From assembly GCA_028015205.1 (NCBI GenBank), contig CM051516.1, forward strand, positions 33,370,230 to 33,434,229: a stretch of DNA of 64,000 nucleotides. Reading direction: 5' to 3'. The notes under the pieces are model-generated. The model searched no databases and had not been told where the DNA came from. It worked only from the letters and a program-made list of their open reading frames with translations. The translations under genes were made by a program, and so were the position numbers. The stretch is from Mytilisepta virgata. Its lineage: Eukaryota; Mollusca; Bivalvia; Mytilida; Mytilidae. Below, piece after piece: positions 1 to 13,100 of this stretch (position 1 is the stretch's first letter; each line of letters starts with the position of its first letter).

Positions 1-773
1 GAAATCCTAAAACCCATTTAGGAGTTATTGCCCTTTTTTTGTCAAATTATCATAATTTAACATTTTTTGTCATTTATCTCCAAAACTATTTGAGATAGAA
101 GTGAAATCTAAATTTGTAAAATGTTTGCCATGTTGAGATCTACATACCCTGAAATTTTGAAGGAAATCCCTAAACCCATTTAGGAGTTATTGCCCTTTTT
201 TAATCAATTTTTCAAAATTTAACATTTTTTGTCATTTATCTCCAAAACTATTTGAGATAGAAGTGAAATGTAAATTTGAAAAATGTTTGCCATGTTGAGA
301 TCTACATACCCTGAAATTTTAAAGGAAATCCGAAAACCCATTTAGGAGTTATTGCCCTTTTTTTGTCAAATTTTCAAAATTTTAACATTTTTGCATTTAT
401 CTCCAAAACTATTTGAGATAGAAGTGAAATATAAATTGAAAAATGTTTGCCATGTTGAGATCTACTTACCCTGAAATTTTGAAGGGAATCCCAAATTCTA
501 TTTAGGAGTTATTGGTTTGTGTAATTTGAGGTCGGGTTCTGTTACATTTATTTAAGGTTCACCCTTATTCCTGGTCAATTTTGTCAACTTCCTGCCAGGA
601 CTACCACCATCAGGGAACATATTTTAACATTAAACCTTATGAAAAATAAATCTTCAACAAATTTTCCCTGAACAATTGAACCAATTGCAACAAACTTGGT
701 CAAATAGTTGATTACTTGTCCAATGAAAACCAGACTCCAGGTGAGCGATACAGGCTCTAGTGAGCCTCTTGTT
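1..773 (+). repeat. 3' part of a dispersed element with ~165-bp internal tandem array
   Basis: Three tandem copies (period ~165) of a unit containing aaacccatttaggagtta and ctccaaaactatttgaga fill 1-515. A unique tail runs to gtgagcgatacaggctcta (740-758) and gtgagcctcttg. The same terminal sequence ends the elements at 24180, 35469 and 51119, so this is the 3' end of that family, with the 5' end outside the window. Confidence 0.8.
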
Positions 774-1174
774 TAGTTATTGAGTTCAATATATCCAAGT
801 TCATTAATTATATATATAATGAATTATTCAGTATTTACAGTGACGTTCTCTGTTTAAATTTAGATATTCTGGGTCATGCTTAAGTCTAGCACCCCTAACT
901 GGCTTGTTAATATTAACTTAGGTATTTAAACTACTTATAACTGATAATGTTGCTGTCTTTAATTATATCAAGCTGTAGTTACATAGAATCATATTTTCTT
1001 GGTTAGCTAGTTAAATTTTAGCTTTTGCGTGCATGGTTTAGTTAATGGTTGTCTAACAGTTTTAGTCTAGCAATATAACTTTGGAGTCTTAATTGTAGGA
1101 ATGGGTTTATATAATTGATTCTAATTATTGTCCCCCCTTAGTCTTACTCTAAACACATTTTTATTTTGTTTCAG

Positions 1175-1195
1175 GTGGAGCTTTTGACATTACAG
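1175..1195 (+). CDS. VPS13: VPS13 exon 1 in window (21-nt microexon, tentative)
   Basis: A 21-nt exon candidate encodes VELLTLQ, phase 0 at both ends. It follows a strong T-rich acceptor (ttttgtttcag) and precedes a consensus donor (cag|gtatgt). Only this frame joins exon 2 without a stop: the GAFDIT frame would hit TAA at once. It would lie where the family has the strand-loop after the conserved GIWGG motif, but similarity is too weak to be decisive. The exon with the start codon is not in the window. Confidence 0.5.
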
Positions 1196-4100
1196 GTATG
1201 TAAGAAAATTCACCATACATAATTTCTTAAAAACAGAGATATGTAAATTTTTTTTTTTAATTTGTTCATGCAGTGTTCATTAGGTTTTTTATTGGACAAG
1301 CCCCATAGCCTGAATCAAACAACAAACCTTATAAAGTCAGTATCAAAAACCAGTGGCCATTCTTCTTATTTGGTAATACAGTAAACTCCATTTAATTGGA
1401 TATCTGTAAATAGAATATTCCTCTTATTTGCATAAGACTTCGAAACACCAAACCATTTACCATATAACTCCTGATAATTGCATATTTTTTTTTTACATCA
1501 TGAATTTTTTGCAAAAATCTGATATAAAGTCAAAATTGACTGAACATATCTTATATCTTATTAATCTTATGGAAATTAATAAAACACAATTTAATGGTTT
1601 TTAGATCAAATTAATTAACAAAATTGTTTACAAAGTTCATAATATATATTTTTATATACTGTAAATTCAGATATTATTGCATGCATTTATTATTGCGATT
1701 TTGTCATTTTAGACCAAAATGCAATTTTTAATTTTTATGATATTGTGAAATATCCTGCTTTATTCATATAAAAAATTCCAAAATGCGAGTTCAAATTATT
1801 GCGATTACAACCCTGTCTCATTTTTCGCAATAGCAATAATTTCCAAATTTACAGTAGTAATTATCACAAGTAGTGACAATGGAAATGACAATGTGTTTTC
1901 ACATGAAAATAAAGAATTCCACTTAATGTATTAGCATACTACTGATAATTGCATAGTTTATTGGTGTCAGGGTGTATCTGTGGTAGTAACACAGCCTCCC
2001 ACCAAAATTAGCTCACTTTGACCTACTTATTGCACTTCATTGACATACATTGTAGGTTAAAGTTTTACCTCCAACTTCAGTTCTCTGATACCAACATCTA
2101 CAATCATATTACTTGGTGTCAGGGTGCATCTGGGGGAGTAACACAGCCTCCCACCAAAATTATGTCACTCTGACCTACATATCATGCTTCATTGACATAT
2201 GTTAAGTTTTACCTCTAAATTCAGTTCTCTGATACCAAGCGACCTACAATCATATTACATGGTGTGAGGCTGCAACATGGAGATTAACACAGCCTCCCAC
2301 CAAAATTAGGTCACTGTGACCTACTTGTCACACTTCATTGACTTAGGTTAAGATTAATATTAGTTTATGGAGCAAATTGGGGGAATGAGGCGAACTTTGT
2401 AATCATAGATTACCAATGTTTAATAGATGTAACATCATAGTATTTTGTGTGGTTTAATGAATTACATACATCTCATTGACCTGGATAAACACAGGAAAAT
2501 GGCATTAACGCATTTCATCGTGACATTATTCTTGACACTAACCGAATGATTTTTTTATCAGTTAAAGTTTTTTTAATGGAAATTTATAAGGCCTGGTTAT
2601 TTTCCAAGTGCGGGCATTTCAGCGTGATAATGTTTCTTCTGAGGCAGAACATAACATAAAAAAGGGCAAACATAGAACCAGCAAAGTCAGTCAGGGTAAA
2701 GTCTGCAACATGTATTTTATCAGTGATTATGTAAACCTTCTCATCAAGCAATGAAGGATAGTAGCATCTTTTTATCGTTTGAAATGTAATTAACTTGTCA
2801 TAACTCATCAAGATAACTAAATTTAAAAAATTGGACCCAAAGAAAAGGTGTAATTTACAGAATTGTAGAAAATACAACAAAAGGAGGCTCTACATGTAGA
2901 GGGCAGAATGGTGCCCCAAGAGAAGAAGGCATGATACAGCACCATGCTAAAAATGCCTAAGAAAACCTCTGTTTGTGATATTGACATTGTCAGCATGTAC
3001 AACATGTAGGGATCAAAAAAGATTTATATGAAGTACTGATGAAATACCAAAAATGTATTTATTTCAACCTTTCAGGTAGTTACATCTGTTTCTGTTTCTC
3101 AGTGTCATTTATATAGTTGTATTTTTGCAGTTTGGTAAAGAGTTACCTATTGAAGTCAAAGCTGGACAAGTGGGTAAGTCTTTTAATTGTCTGATTAGTA
3201 GTCAACTTTTTTTTTCTTCTTTTGATGTATGATTTTCATTGAATATATCCAAATATACGAAATTAATTATCGCCATTTTCCTCAAGTTCAGGTTCTTGAA
3301 ATCTTTAATTTCTAAGTTAGAACTTTAATGTACAAACAATTATTGTCCAGAATCTGTGCACATTAAGGTCTCATCTTTTAGACCTGAATCTGTGATTACC
3401 TGAAAAATTGCAGAAATCATTGGTGAAATATTTAAGCTACATTTAGCCTTCAGAGAGAGAAGATGTTGTTTTCTGTATTTGAAATGATTCAGTAACATTA
3501 GTAGAAACAGTAAAAGATAATGTTTTATTGATTGGTTGGTTAACAAATTGTGTCTATGACAGATTTATGAAATCCTTGATTTAAGACGATCAGTTTTATA
3601 ATAAAAGATAAGGAATTTCCATTGTTGGATAAGTTTTCCCAACAAAATCATTCAATAACAAGCTTAAGTTGTAATACATTAAATAACAGACCGAGTTTTC
3701 TTATGGAATGTACGACAATGGACATTTATTATCTTATTACAAAAGCCTCCAGTAAACAATGATGTCACATTTATTAGTGTAAATTCAGAAATTATTGCGT
3801 GCATTTATTATTGCGATTTTGTCATTTTAGACCAAAATGCGATTTTAATTTTTGCGATATTGAGAAAAATGCCACTTCATTCATATAAAAAATTCCAAAA
3901 TGCGAATTTAAATTATTGCGATTACAACCCTGTCACATTTTTCACAATAATAAAAACATCGCAATAATTTCTGAATTTACAGTATGTTTTATTATTTTAT
4001 TTCATAGAATTGACCACTTTCCAATTTAACATTTATTGTCTCCCCTGATTTATAGCTATCAAGGCTTAATATACCCAAATCGTGTTGCTTATTGCTTCAA

Positions 4101-7100
4101 TAAACAGGATTACTTGTTCACCTGCACGGGCTTACTAATAGTCTTGGTTGTTTTGACATCATGTTTCTTAAAGGTGAAATATGCAATTATACCTTGTGTC
4201 CCATTATGCAGTAACAGATGCATATATCCTTGATAGAAATCAAGGGAGATAATAGATGTTAAATTGGAAAGGGGTCTCAACAGACATAACTATTGATTTT
4301 TACATACAATCACTGGTGTCGCTACAATAATAAGTATAAATCCTCAGTTTTTCCTTATATTAAAAATATTCTGTACAATTAATGGTCTGAGATTTATGCA
4401 TCATATTTCTCACAGATTTTATCATTCTACATTTAGTATAACTAAATGAACATGATGCATATTTCCAATGGAAGACATGAAAGTTGTGTATATTATACAC
4501 ATTGTATGGGTTCATTTTATGACTTTAGCATATTTGATGATCTTATTTGTTGTCAGCTGTTTTCATTGTCAGAATCTGATATGCATTAAATAAAGTGTAA
4601 TATTATTCAAATAATCCAAAATGAAGATTTCATCCAATTTGATCAATTTCAGTGAAAAATATATGTCCCCATGGGAACCTCAGTTACTATGTAATCTCAT
4701 TAATCAATCAGATATTCTTTTAGTTTAATGATTGTATTTACATTGTGACATTTGTAAAACAAGTATAGATTTTCTGCAGTAATATTTTGTTACTTTAACA
4801 CAAATCTGTTAGGTAATAGGAGAAATATAGATGTTTTAGAGTTTAACATATAATGGGTAGTATAAATGTTTGGAAAGGCTTGAAGTAGGTACCACAGCTG
4901 ATAAGAGGGATAACTGTAGAAGCATTAAAATTGTTGATGGAAATTGATATAAAATTGGACTTATTAAGTATATTTGAATATATATTTTAGTCAAAGTATG
5001 GAAGACATAAATATATATTAAGCACAAAAATTAAATATATATAAAATTTAACCGCTGGTTTTGAATGGGGTGGCCTCATAAAAATGTGAAAAATCGCCAC
5101 ACCCTTGTTAGCAATTTGTTTCTTTTCATATATAATTTTGGCCATTGAATAACAACTCTAAAAACATAATTTTTGCTAAATTCTGAATTGACTAAAAGTC
5201 CATATAGGATACAATGTACTAATTCACGAAATACTGGGAGCAGCCATCTTATGAAGGGAACATTTAGCACTGAAATGAATGTGAGACTCGCTGCCCATTG
5301 GTCAGTATTGAATTAAATAATTAAAATTTTTAAATGGCAGTGGTTCTTCCCTCGAAACATATGAGATAAAACAATTTCAAACCAGCTTTTAAGAATGTGG
5401 GTAATTTCAATGATTTAAGTGGGTACCCCCCTGATTTTTAGCAAAAATTTATCCCCCCTTTTTGAGCCTCAATTTTCGTTGCATTAAATTAATCTGATAC
5501 ATTTCCACTTAATTTAGATGCTGTTATTTTTCAAGAAATTAATTTTTATATGCCAGTCAAAATTTTGACGGGACGTATTATGGTATACAAATGTCCGTCT
5601 GTCCGTCATAAACATGTCACACCGTAACTTTAGAACGACTCATCCAAATTTCACGAAACTTAACATAGTTGTTTCTTATGATGGTCAAACGAACTGTATA
5701 CTTTTTGGTGAAAATAAGATTAAAACTTTTTGAGTTACGGGACTTTGTAACTAAAACAGAAGTGTGTTTTTTTTTTTTCACATGTCGCGCCGTATCTCAA
5801 AAACGATTTATCATTATTGCCTAAAACTTTACACACTTCTTAGTTATATTAATCTAAAGATCTATACTTTTTGGTGATATTTCAAAATTTTATTTTAGAG
5901 TTTTTGAGATTTTTGTAAAAAAAAGGGGGGGTTTCACATGTCGCACCGTATCTCAAAAACAATTTATGTTTATTGCTTAAAACTTTACACACTTCTTAGT
6001 TATATTAATCTAAAGATCTGTATACTTTTTGGTGATGTTTCAAAATTTTGTTTTAGAGTTTTTGAGTTTTTTGTAAAAAAAATGGGGTTTTCACATATCG
6101 AACCATATCTCAAAAATGATTTATGATTATTGCTTAAAACTTTAAACACTTATTAGTTATATTAATCTAAAGATCTGTATACTTTTTGGTGATGTTTTAA
6201 AATTTTATTTTAGAGTTTTTGAGTTCTTTGTAAAAAAAGGGGGGGTTTTCACATGTCGCGCTGTATCTCAAAAACGATTTATGATTATTGCTTAAAACTT
6301 TACACACTTCTTGGTTATATTAATCTAATGATCTGTATACTTTTTGGTGATGTTTCAAAATTTTATTGTAGAGTTTTTGAGTTTTTTGTAAAAAAAGGGG
6401 GGTTTTCACATGTCGTGCCGTATCTCAAAAACGATATATGATTACTGCTTAAAACTTTACACACTTCTTGTTTATATTAATCTAAAGATCTGTATACTTT
6501 TTGGTGATGTTTCAAAATTTTATTTTAGAGTTTTTGAGTTTTTTGTTAAAAAAAAAATGGGGGGGGGGGGGGGGGGGGTTTCATATGTCGCGCCGTATCT
6601 CAAAAACGATTTATGATTATTGCATAAAACTTTACACACTTTTTGGTTATATTAATCTGAAGATCTGTATACTTTTTCGTGATGATTCTTTATTTTATTT
6701 TTGAGTTATTGAATTTTTATTGAGCTTTTTGGTAAGAAAGGTAGTCTTTTTTGGTCACATTTCCATATACATCCCACCGGCAGCTCCACTAAATAAAGGA
6801 GGATTCCAAAAATATTTATTATGTTTTTTTCACAAGACAACGGGCGTATCATGCGCTCGTGGCGCAGCTGTTTATTATTTTTATGAAATTTTCTTTCATA
6901 TCTTGGTGCCCCCATATGGAGATTAACATAGAAACCGAATTGGTACTTTGCATTCTAAAAGTATAATATCTGTATACATGTTTAATGTTTTTTATAATGT
7001 GAATTTGCATATATAAAACTTGGATTATAATTTCTGAATACCTTAGTTCAGATTGATCCTTGATCCTTGTGGGGTCATTTTGTCCAACTTTAAAGCTATA

Positions 7101-10100
7101 CGTACTAAAGATATATTGGAATTAGAGGAACTAAAGTACATAGTGATTATAAGATTTCTCCAATCCAGATAATTATATTATCACATTCTAGGACATTAAG
7201 TTTGGTCATTTAAGTATCAGGATTAGAGGAACCACATAATCAAATTGTAATTTTGTAAGGATCTGTATCCCTATTGCTTAATTATTCTAAAACACGGACA
7301 TGTTTTGCATGACATTATAATTGATTTTGAATTCTACCCAAAAATGAATGTCAATGAAAACGATGGAACCACATAGGGAGGAAAGAATTCTTAGTTCATC
7401 TGTACAAAGTAGACTTCTACTACTCTCTTCACTACTGTGATTGTCTACATGTACATCTACCTGATTAAAGTTTACATCCACACTTGTATCTCAGGTAGAA
7501 TAACAAATAGGATTTTAGATCTATGTGAGGAAGAAGACAGTTGTTCAACAAGATTTAGATCACTTTGTCCTAGATTTCATGCCTCAATGACCACACACTT
7601 TGTATATCATTTTTACATGACAATGGAGGGATAAGACAAACTCTTATATTAGATTTGTTATGTTGTTTACAAACTTGGATTTGTCATTCAAAATGTTCAA
7701 TCAAAGTAAAATTTAATAAGTATATATTTGTTTGTCAGAATATGTGAAGATCGCTATACCATGGTCCAACCTATTGGGAACCACAACAGAGGTTACATTA
7801 GAGTTAAGTGGATTATATATAATAGCAGGACCAATAGCTGATAGACCATATGACAAGAAGAAGGACTCTGATCTTCAAAATGCCATCAAACAAGCCAAAC
7901 TTAAGTCGTTCGAAGAATCAACGTACCAAAAAGTCGGTGAGGATATGATTTTTTGTCTTTCATTTCTCCCAAGCAAGTTACATACTGGCAGAGAAAACAT
8001 AAGAAAACACGCATAAAGATAGAATTATAAAATAATCACATATTGTCATAATTGTTTGATGTATTAGCAGTGGGTATTCCTTCATTCTGAATGAAACTTT
8101 AGGTGTATAAAATTAAACTTGATTATATCATCTTAAACCGTTCAACCTATACTGTAAATTCGGAAATTATTGCGATGTTTTTATTATTGCGAAAAATGTG
8201 ACAGGGTTGTAATCGCAATAATTTAAACTCGCATTTTGGAATTTTTTATATGCATGAAGCAGGATTTTTCTCAATATTGCAAAATTTAAAATCACATTTT
8301 GGTCTAAAATGACAAAATCGCAATAATAAATGCACACAATAATTTCTGAATTTACAGTATGGGCCTTGATTTTGCTTGTGACAGTATCATAGTCTTAGTG
8401 GTTGCCTTTTTGTTGTTGTGTCACTGGTTCCATTTCAGTGATTAGGTTGGATGTAATATAACTAGTTTAACAATTTCAGGGATAAGAGCAAAAAACAAAC
8501 AAACAAATATTTAAAAAAAAAACCAAATCAGGTTAAGAATAAGCTGAAGTTTCTCATATTTTGACATTATAGCAGTGTACTGTTTGGTTCTGAATGAAAG
8601 TTTAGGTGGCATTAAATGAAAATTGATGTATGAAAAGGATTACTCACTAAAAAGATAAATATCTTCATTGTATGAAGTAAATGTTTATTTTGAGGTGATC
8701 AGAAGAAAAAACAGGTTTTGTTTATAGCTGAATGTGATATTTAAATAAGTAAATGAATATTTCATTATATTTACAGCAAATCAAGCAGAGAAAAACCCAG
8801 GACTTTTTGAAAAGATATGGAAATATATTTTGAATAATGTCACGGTAAATTTTAGAAATATATGTTGTCTTTCAATTGTACAGTGCTTCGTATTTTGAGG
8901 TTATTTTAACACATACTGATATCAAGTTTTTTCACTAAAATGAAAGGATATTTGGTATGCATTTTGGGACAAAAATTGAAAAAGAACAACCACGAAATGA
9001 ACCAGAGAACAAACATATATAAAATATATTCCTCTGTAATGGTAAATGTATTTTGATGTTGGATTATTTCCTCCCTAATATATTTTAAAAAATGTCTAAA
9101 AAGTTTAAGAATAATTTAAGTTGTAAAAAGACACAAGATATCATTATTACTTTAATGGGTTATGAAAGCATGGCAAGTAGTAAGAAGTAACTTGTAAAAT
9201 CAACCTTCTTGGTCCAGATACTTTTCATTGAAAGGTACAGGCATTGGATATTTTAAATACATGATTAATCTTTATCTTTATACTTTCACAGATCACAGTG
9301 AGTAACATCCACATCAGATATGAAGATTCTATTACACATGGTGCTTACTCCTTTGCTATGGGTGGTATATTACATCAGTTTACAGTTCATACTACAGATA
9401 AAAGTTGGCAAGAGACAGAATTGGATAGTCAAGCTACATTGTTACATAAGGTATTACCAATTTAAAAATGAAAGAATGTGCTGTATGCATTAGTTGCATA
9501 TTAAACAAACAACCCAGCAGATTAAACATGGAAAAATATTGAAGCTTGGACTTTTACAAATAATCAACCATATCCTTTCTTTTATATTTTGTTATTAAAC
9601 ACAGAAGTATCAAATTACTACTTTTACCTGCAAAATATTGATGTCACAAAAATAATTTCACATGACAGTGTTCAGTGATGCAGCATAACAGATCCCAGGT
9701 ACTTCATTCTTAAATTGAAAGAGGGGAAATTTGTTGAGTATATAGTTGATTTCTTGAAGGGTTTGTCTTGTGCCCAATAGTTGATAAGAGACGACCTCCA
9801 AAATTTTTAGGTTCTAGTTTTGGACAGGAATGTAAAAGTAGGCAAGGTTAAATAAGTTAATATTTATGAGATTGACAGATATACAGTAGACTCAATAAAA
9901 TATGATAAAGGAATATATTGGGAAATGGGATATAATATCAAAACACCAAACCATTTCTTAGTTATTCTATCTTAAATTGTTTGGATATTTGCATACCTGA
10001 TAGTAGAATACTCCTATTAATTGGATAGAATTTTCAGCTAACATTGATGACAATGTCATTATAATAGAATATTTTTGTTTCTGTTTACAAGAAGTGACTT

Positions 10101-13100
10101 CTTGAGTCAACAAATTTTCTTTCAAGAAGACAATTTTCATTATACAGTTGACTCTCGTTATCTCGAACACATTTAAGTCGAAATTCTGGGTAACTCAAAT
10201 TATCTGTTTGGACCCTCAACAGCAGTAACTATACAGATTAACTCCTGATATCTCAAATTTTCGCTTAAGTCAAACTACATTTTCAGATCCTGATGGATTC
10301 GACATAACAAGAGTTGACTGTATTTGAACTTATTTGTTTGGTCAAATTACCTACATGTAGTTCACCTTTAAATTGAAATAAATGCCAAAAGATTGGAATA
10401 TTCCACAAGATAGAACACTATATGCACATAAAATGTATAAAAATGAAATTAAATGGCTGATTTTTGTCAGAATTGTTTTTGTCTAATTGAATATCCTGGA
10501 TAATGGGATATTTTTTGTTGACATTTTTGATATCCAATTAGCAGGAGTCTTACTGTATTTAAATTACGGGAATGTATATTTACAGATAGTAAAAGAAAGT
10601 AATACCTTTCAGTATACATGTATGTATAACCCAGTATTGTGGTTTTCTGTAATTATTTCTTTACTTTGCAGTTAGGAAAACTAACAAATCTGTCTTTATA
10701 CTGGAACCACTGTGTAAAAGATCCAGACTTGGTTGGTAAACCAAACAGAATTAAAAGTGGAAGTTGGAAGGTAGGAGGAGTCTTTTAGAACATACACAAT
10801 TAAACTGTAAGATAAATTTATATAGGGTATAGCATCAGATTTGTGTTATTACTTTGGTTGATTGAATGTTAGATATTATTTTGTAATACAACCTGATTGT
10901 ACAACTATTATATGTTCTGTAGTATACTTTGATATTGTGAGACTAAAGATATGAAAACAGTTTATGTCTTTTTTTTTCAGGATTTGCTGAAAATGGCAGT
11001 AAACACTTATAGGATAAGGGAAGAAGAATTTGAACACAGTGAGTGAAGAATGTACTTCCTTTCTCATCATAAAATTTTTTCTTGGAGTTTGAAAATGAGA
11101 TCAGTATTGGCATTTACATGTATTTGTTATTATAAATTTAATAATAATACTGAGTCACTTTTTTGAGAACAATATTATGATGATATTATATGCAGAAAAT
11201 TGTTTGATCCAGCAATTTTATATGTATATTCTCCTTGTGAAATGGACTTTGACAATTTTTCATGTTATTTATTACAAAAAACTTCTTTATCCATACAACA
11301 GTAAAATCTTTTCAATACAATTATACTTCTGAAATACTACCTACCCTGTTACTTTGTTTGCGTACCTAATCCAGTTTCTGTTAAAAAATTATGAATGATT
11401 CACATTAAGAATAAAAATATTTTTGAATGTTTTGGTGGAAGAAAAAGGTGTTCTGACATCCCCATTTTTCTGGTATTGTTGGAGCCCTCACATAATTTTA
11501 TGTAAATTTAATATATATAATGAAATGTATTTTCAGTTTTGAAGCCAGTGTCTATAGAGGCAAAGATAATCATGAACAACACAGATGATCTACAAATGCC
11601 TAAACTTTACATACAGTTCTCTCCCCCTGACTCATGTAGATGTTTTGACTGTAACATGTCTAGAAGACAGGTAATGTCAAGGAACCCAAATTGGTCATAT
11701 ACCCAAAAATGATTCACTGCATTCATTATGCTGAGACATTTCAGTGGAAGAGCAATTTGACAGAGTAATCATGACAGGTGTCCATTTGCTCATCATTATG
11801 CACTATAGACAAAAACAAAAAATATTTCATACTATAAGTTGAGTAAAATTATGTGGTAATGCAACGTAAATGATTTCCATGATATTTTTTATGGCAAAAT
11901 TTGATGAGGAAAAATTCTAAAGCAATTTCTGTTACCACCCCTCCCCCCCACACACACACACCTTAGAGGTTATAATTAATAATATGGAAACTGGTTACAG
12001 TGTTGTTAGTACTGGAGAGACAGGCTTTAAACTAAATATCTAGACGTGAAGGTCCATACCCCTACAAAAATATTGCATTAAAATAGATCTATTATTTTCT
12101 GAAATTAAAACATGAAATAATGAAAATGGTTACTACTTCAGTAATGTGATATTTCCTTAATGAGATTTTTCAGCTGAAAGCTTTTTGTATACGATTTTAT
12201 CCAACTGATGTGACATCACAATGAAATTTTTTTACACCTGATTTTGCCTGATTGTGAAAATATTTTAAAACCATGATAAATAAAAAGTTATGAAGTATCA
12301 ACTACATATATTTCAATGAAAAAATTACTCAAATTAAAATATTTATTAGTATTGCAGGTAGGTATGTATTTAATAATAGCTCAATATGAAACTCCCTTGT
12401 TTAAAACAAAGGTATTCTCTATGATATCATCTGATAAATCGACATTTTAAAAGTTTCAGCAACAAAAAATATGAAATAATTCTTTATATTGGTTGAATTA
12501 AAGGTTAATGGTATTTAACAACAGCCTGTGAACTTGTTCATATCCTGTGGAGTCTCTGTGACTGAGTTTTATAGTAGTTTGTCATAACTTTCAGTGATTG
12601 CTTGCTTGTCAACAATAAGGTGATTACTTTTTGAAAACTGCTTGTTGTGATCCACATAGTCAAAGATTGCCAGTTATCTTGTTTAAAGGTTGGTGGTTTT
12701 CTGTGGGCACTCTGGCATCTTACACATATTTAAAATTTTGGCAAGACATAGCCATAATATTCTGAAAGTGGCATAAAACATATACCAGAGACTGGTGGAA
12801 AATACAGTAATCATATAACGCATACACATCTCTCTTTGTAATGTGTGTACATTTGTATATGTTGCAAATTTTATTTCTCATAAATACAGTAACTTGATTT
12901 GTAGTATATTGAAACATGAAATAGCACTATGTCAACTTACACACACTGAAACACTATTTTTAAAATAGGGATTCTTTAAAAACATAATAATTATCACAAA
13001 AATATAAGAAATAGATCTTTTCTCAATTATAATCCTGGATAGGTGCCTAAAAATCAACTTAAGTTTGTAATATTTTTACTTTCAGTATATAAGTATGTTA

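Noticed and set aside
2584..3005. Minus-strand ORFs of 98 and 60 codons
   Set aside because: No recognisable domain, no splice logic, within an AT-rich intron; expected by chance at this length.
5938..6704. Repeated small ORFs of the SKTIYDYCLKLYTLL type (also 24776-25205)
   Set aside because: They are frames of the Family C ~157-bp units, and vary with homopolymer length; not a protein family.
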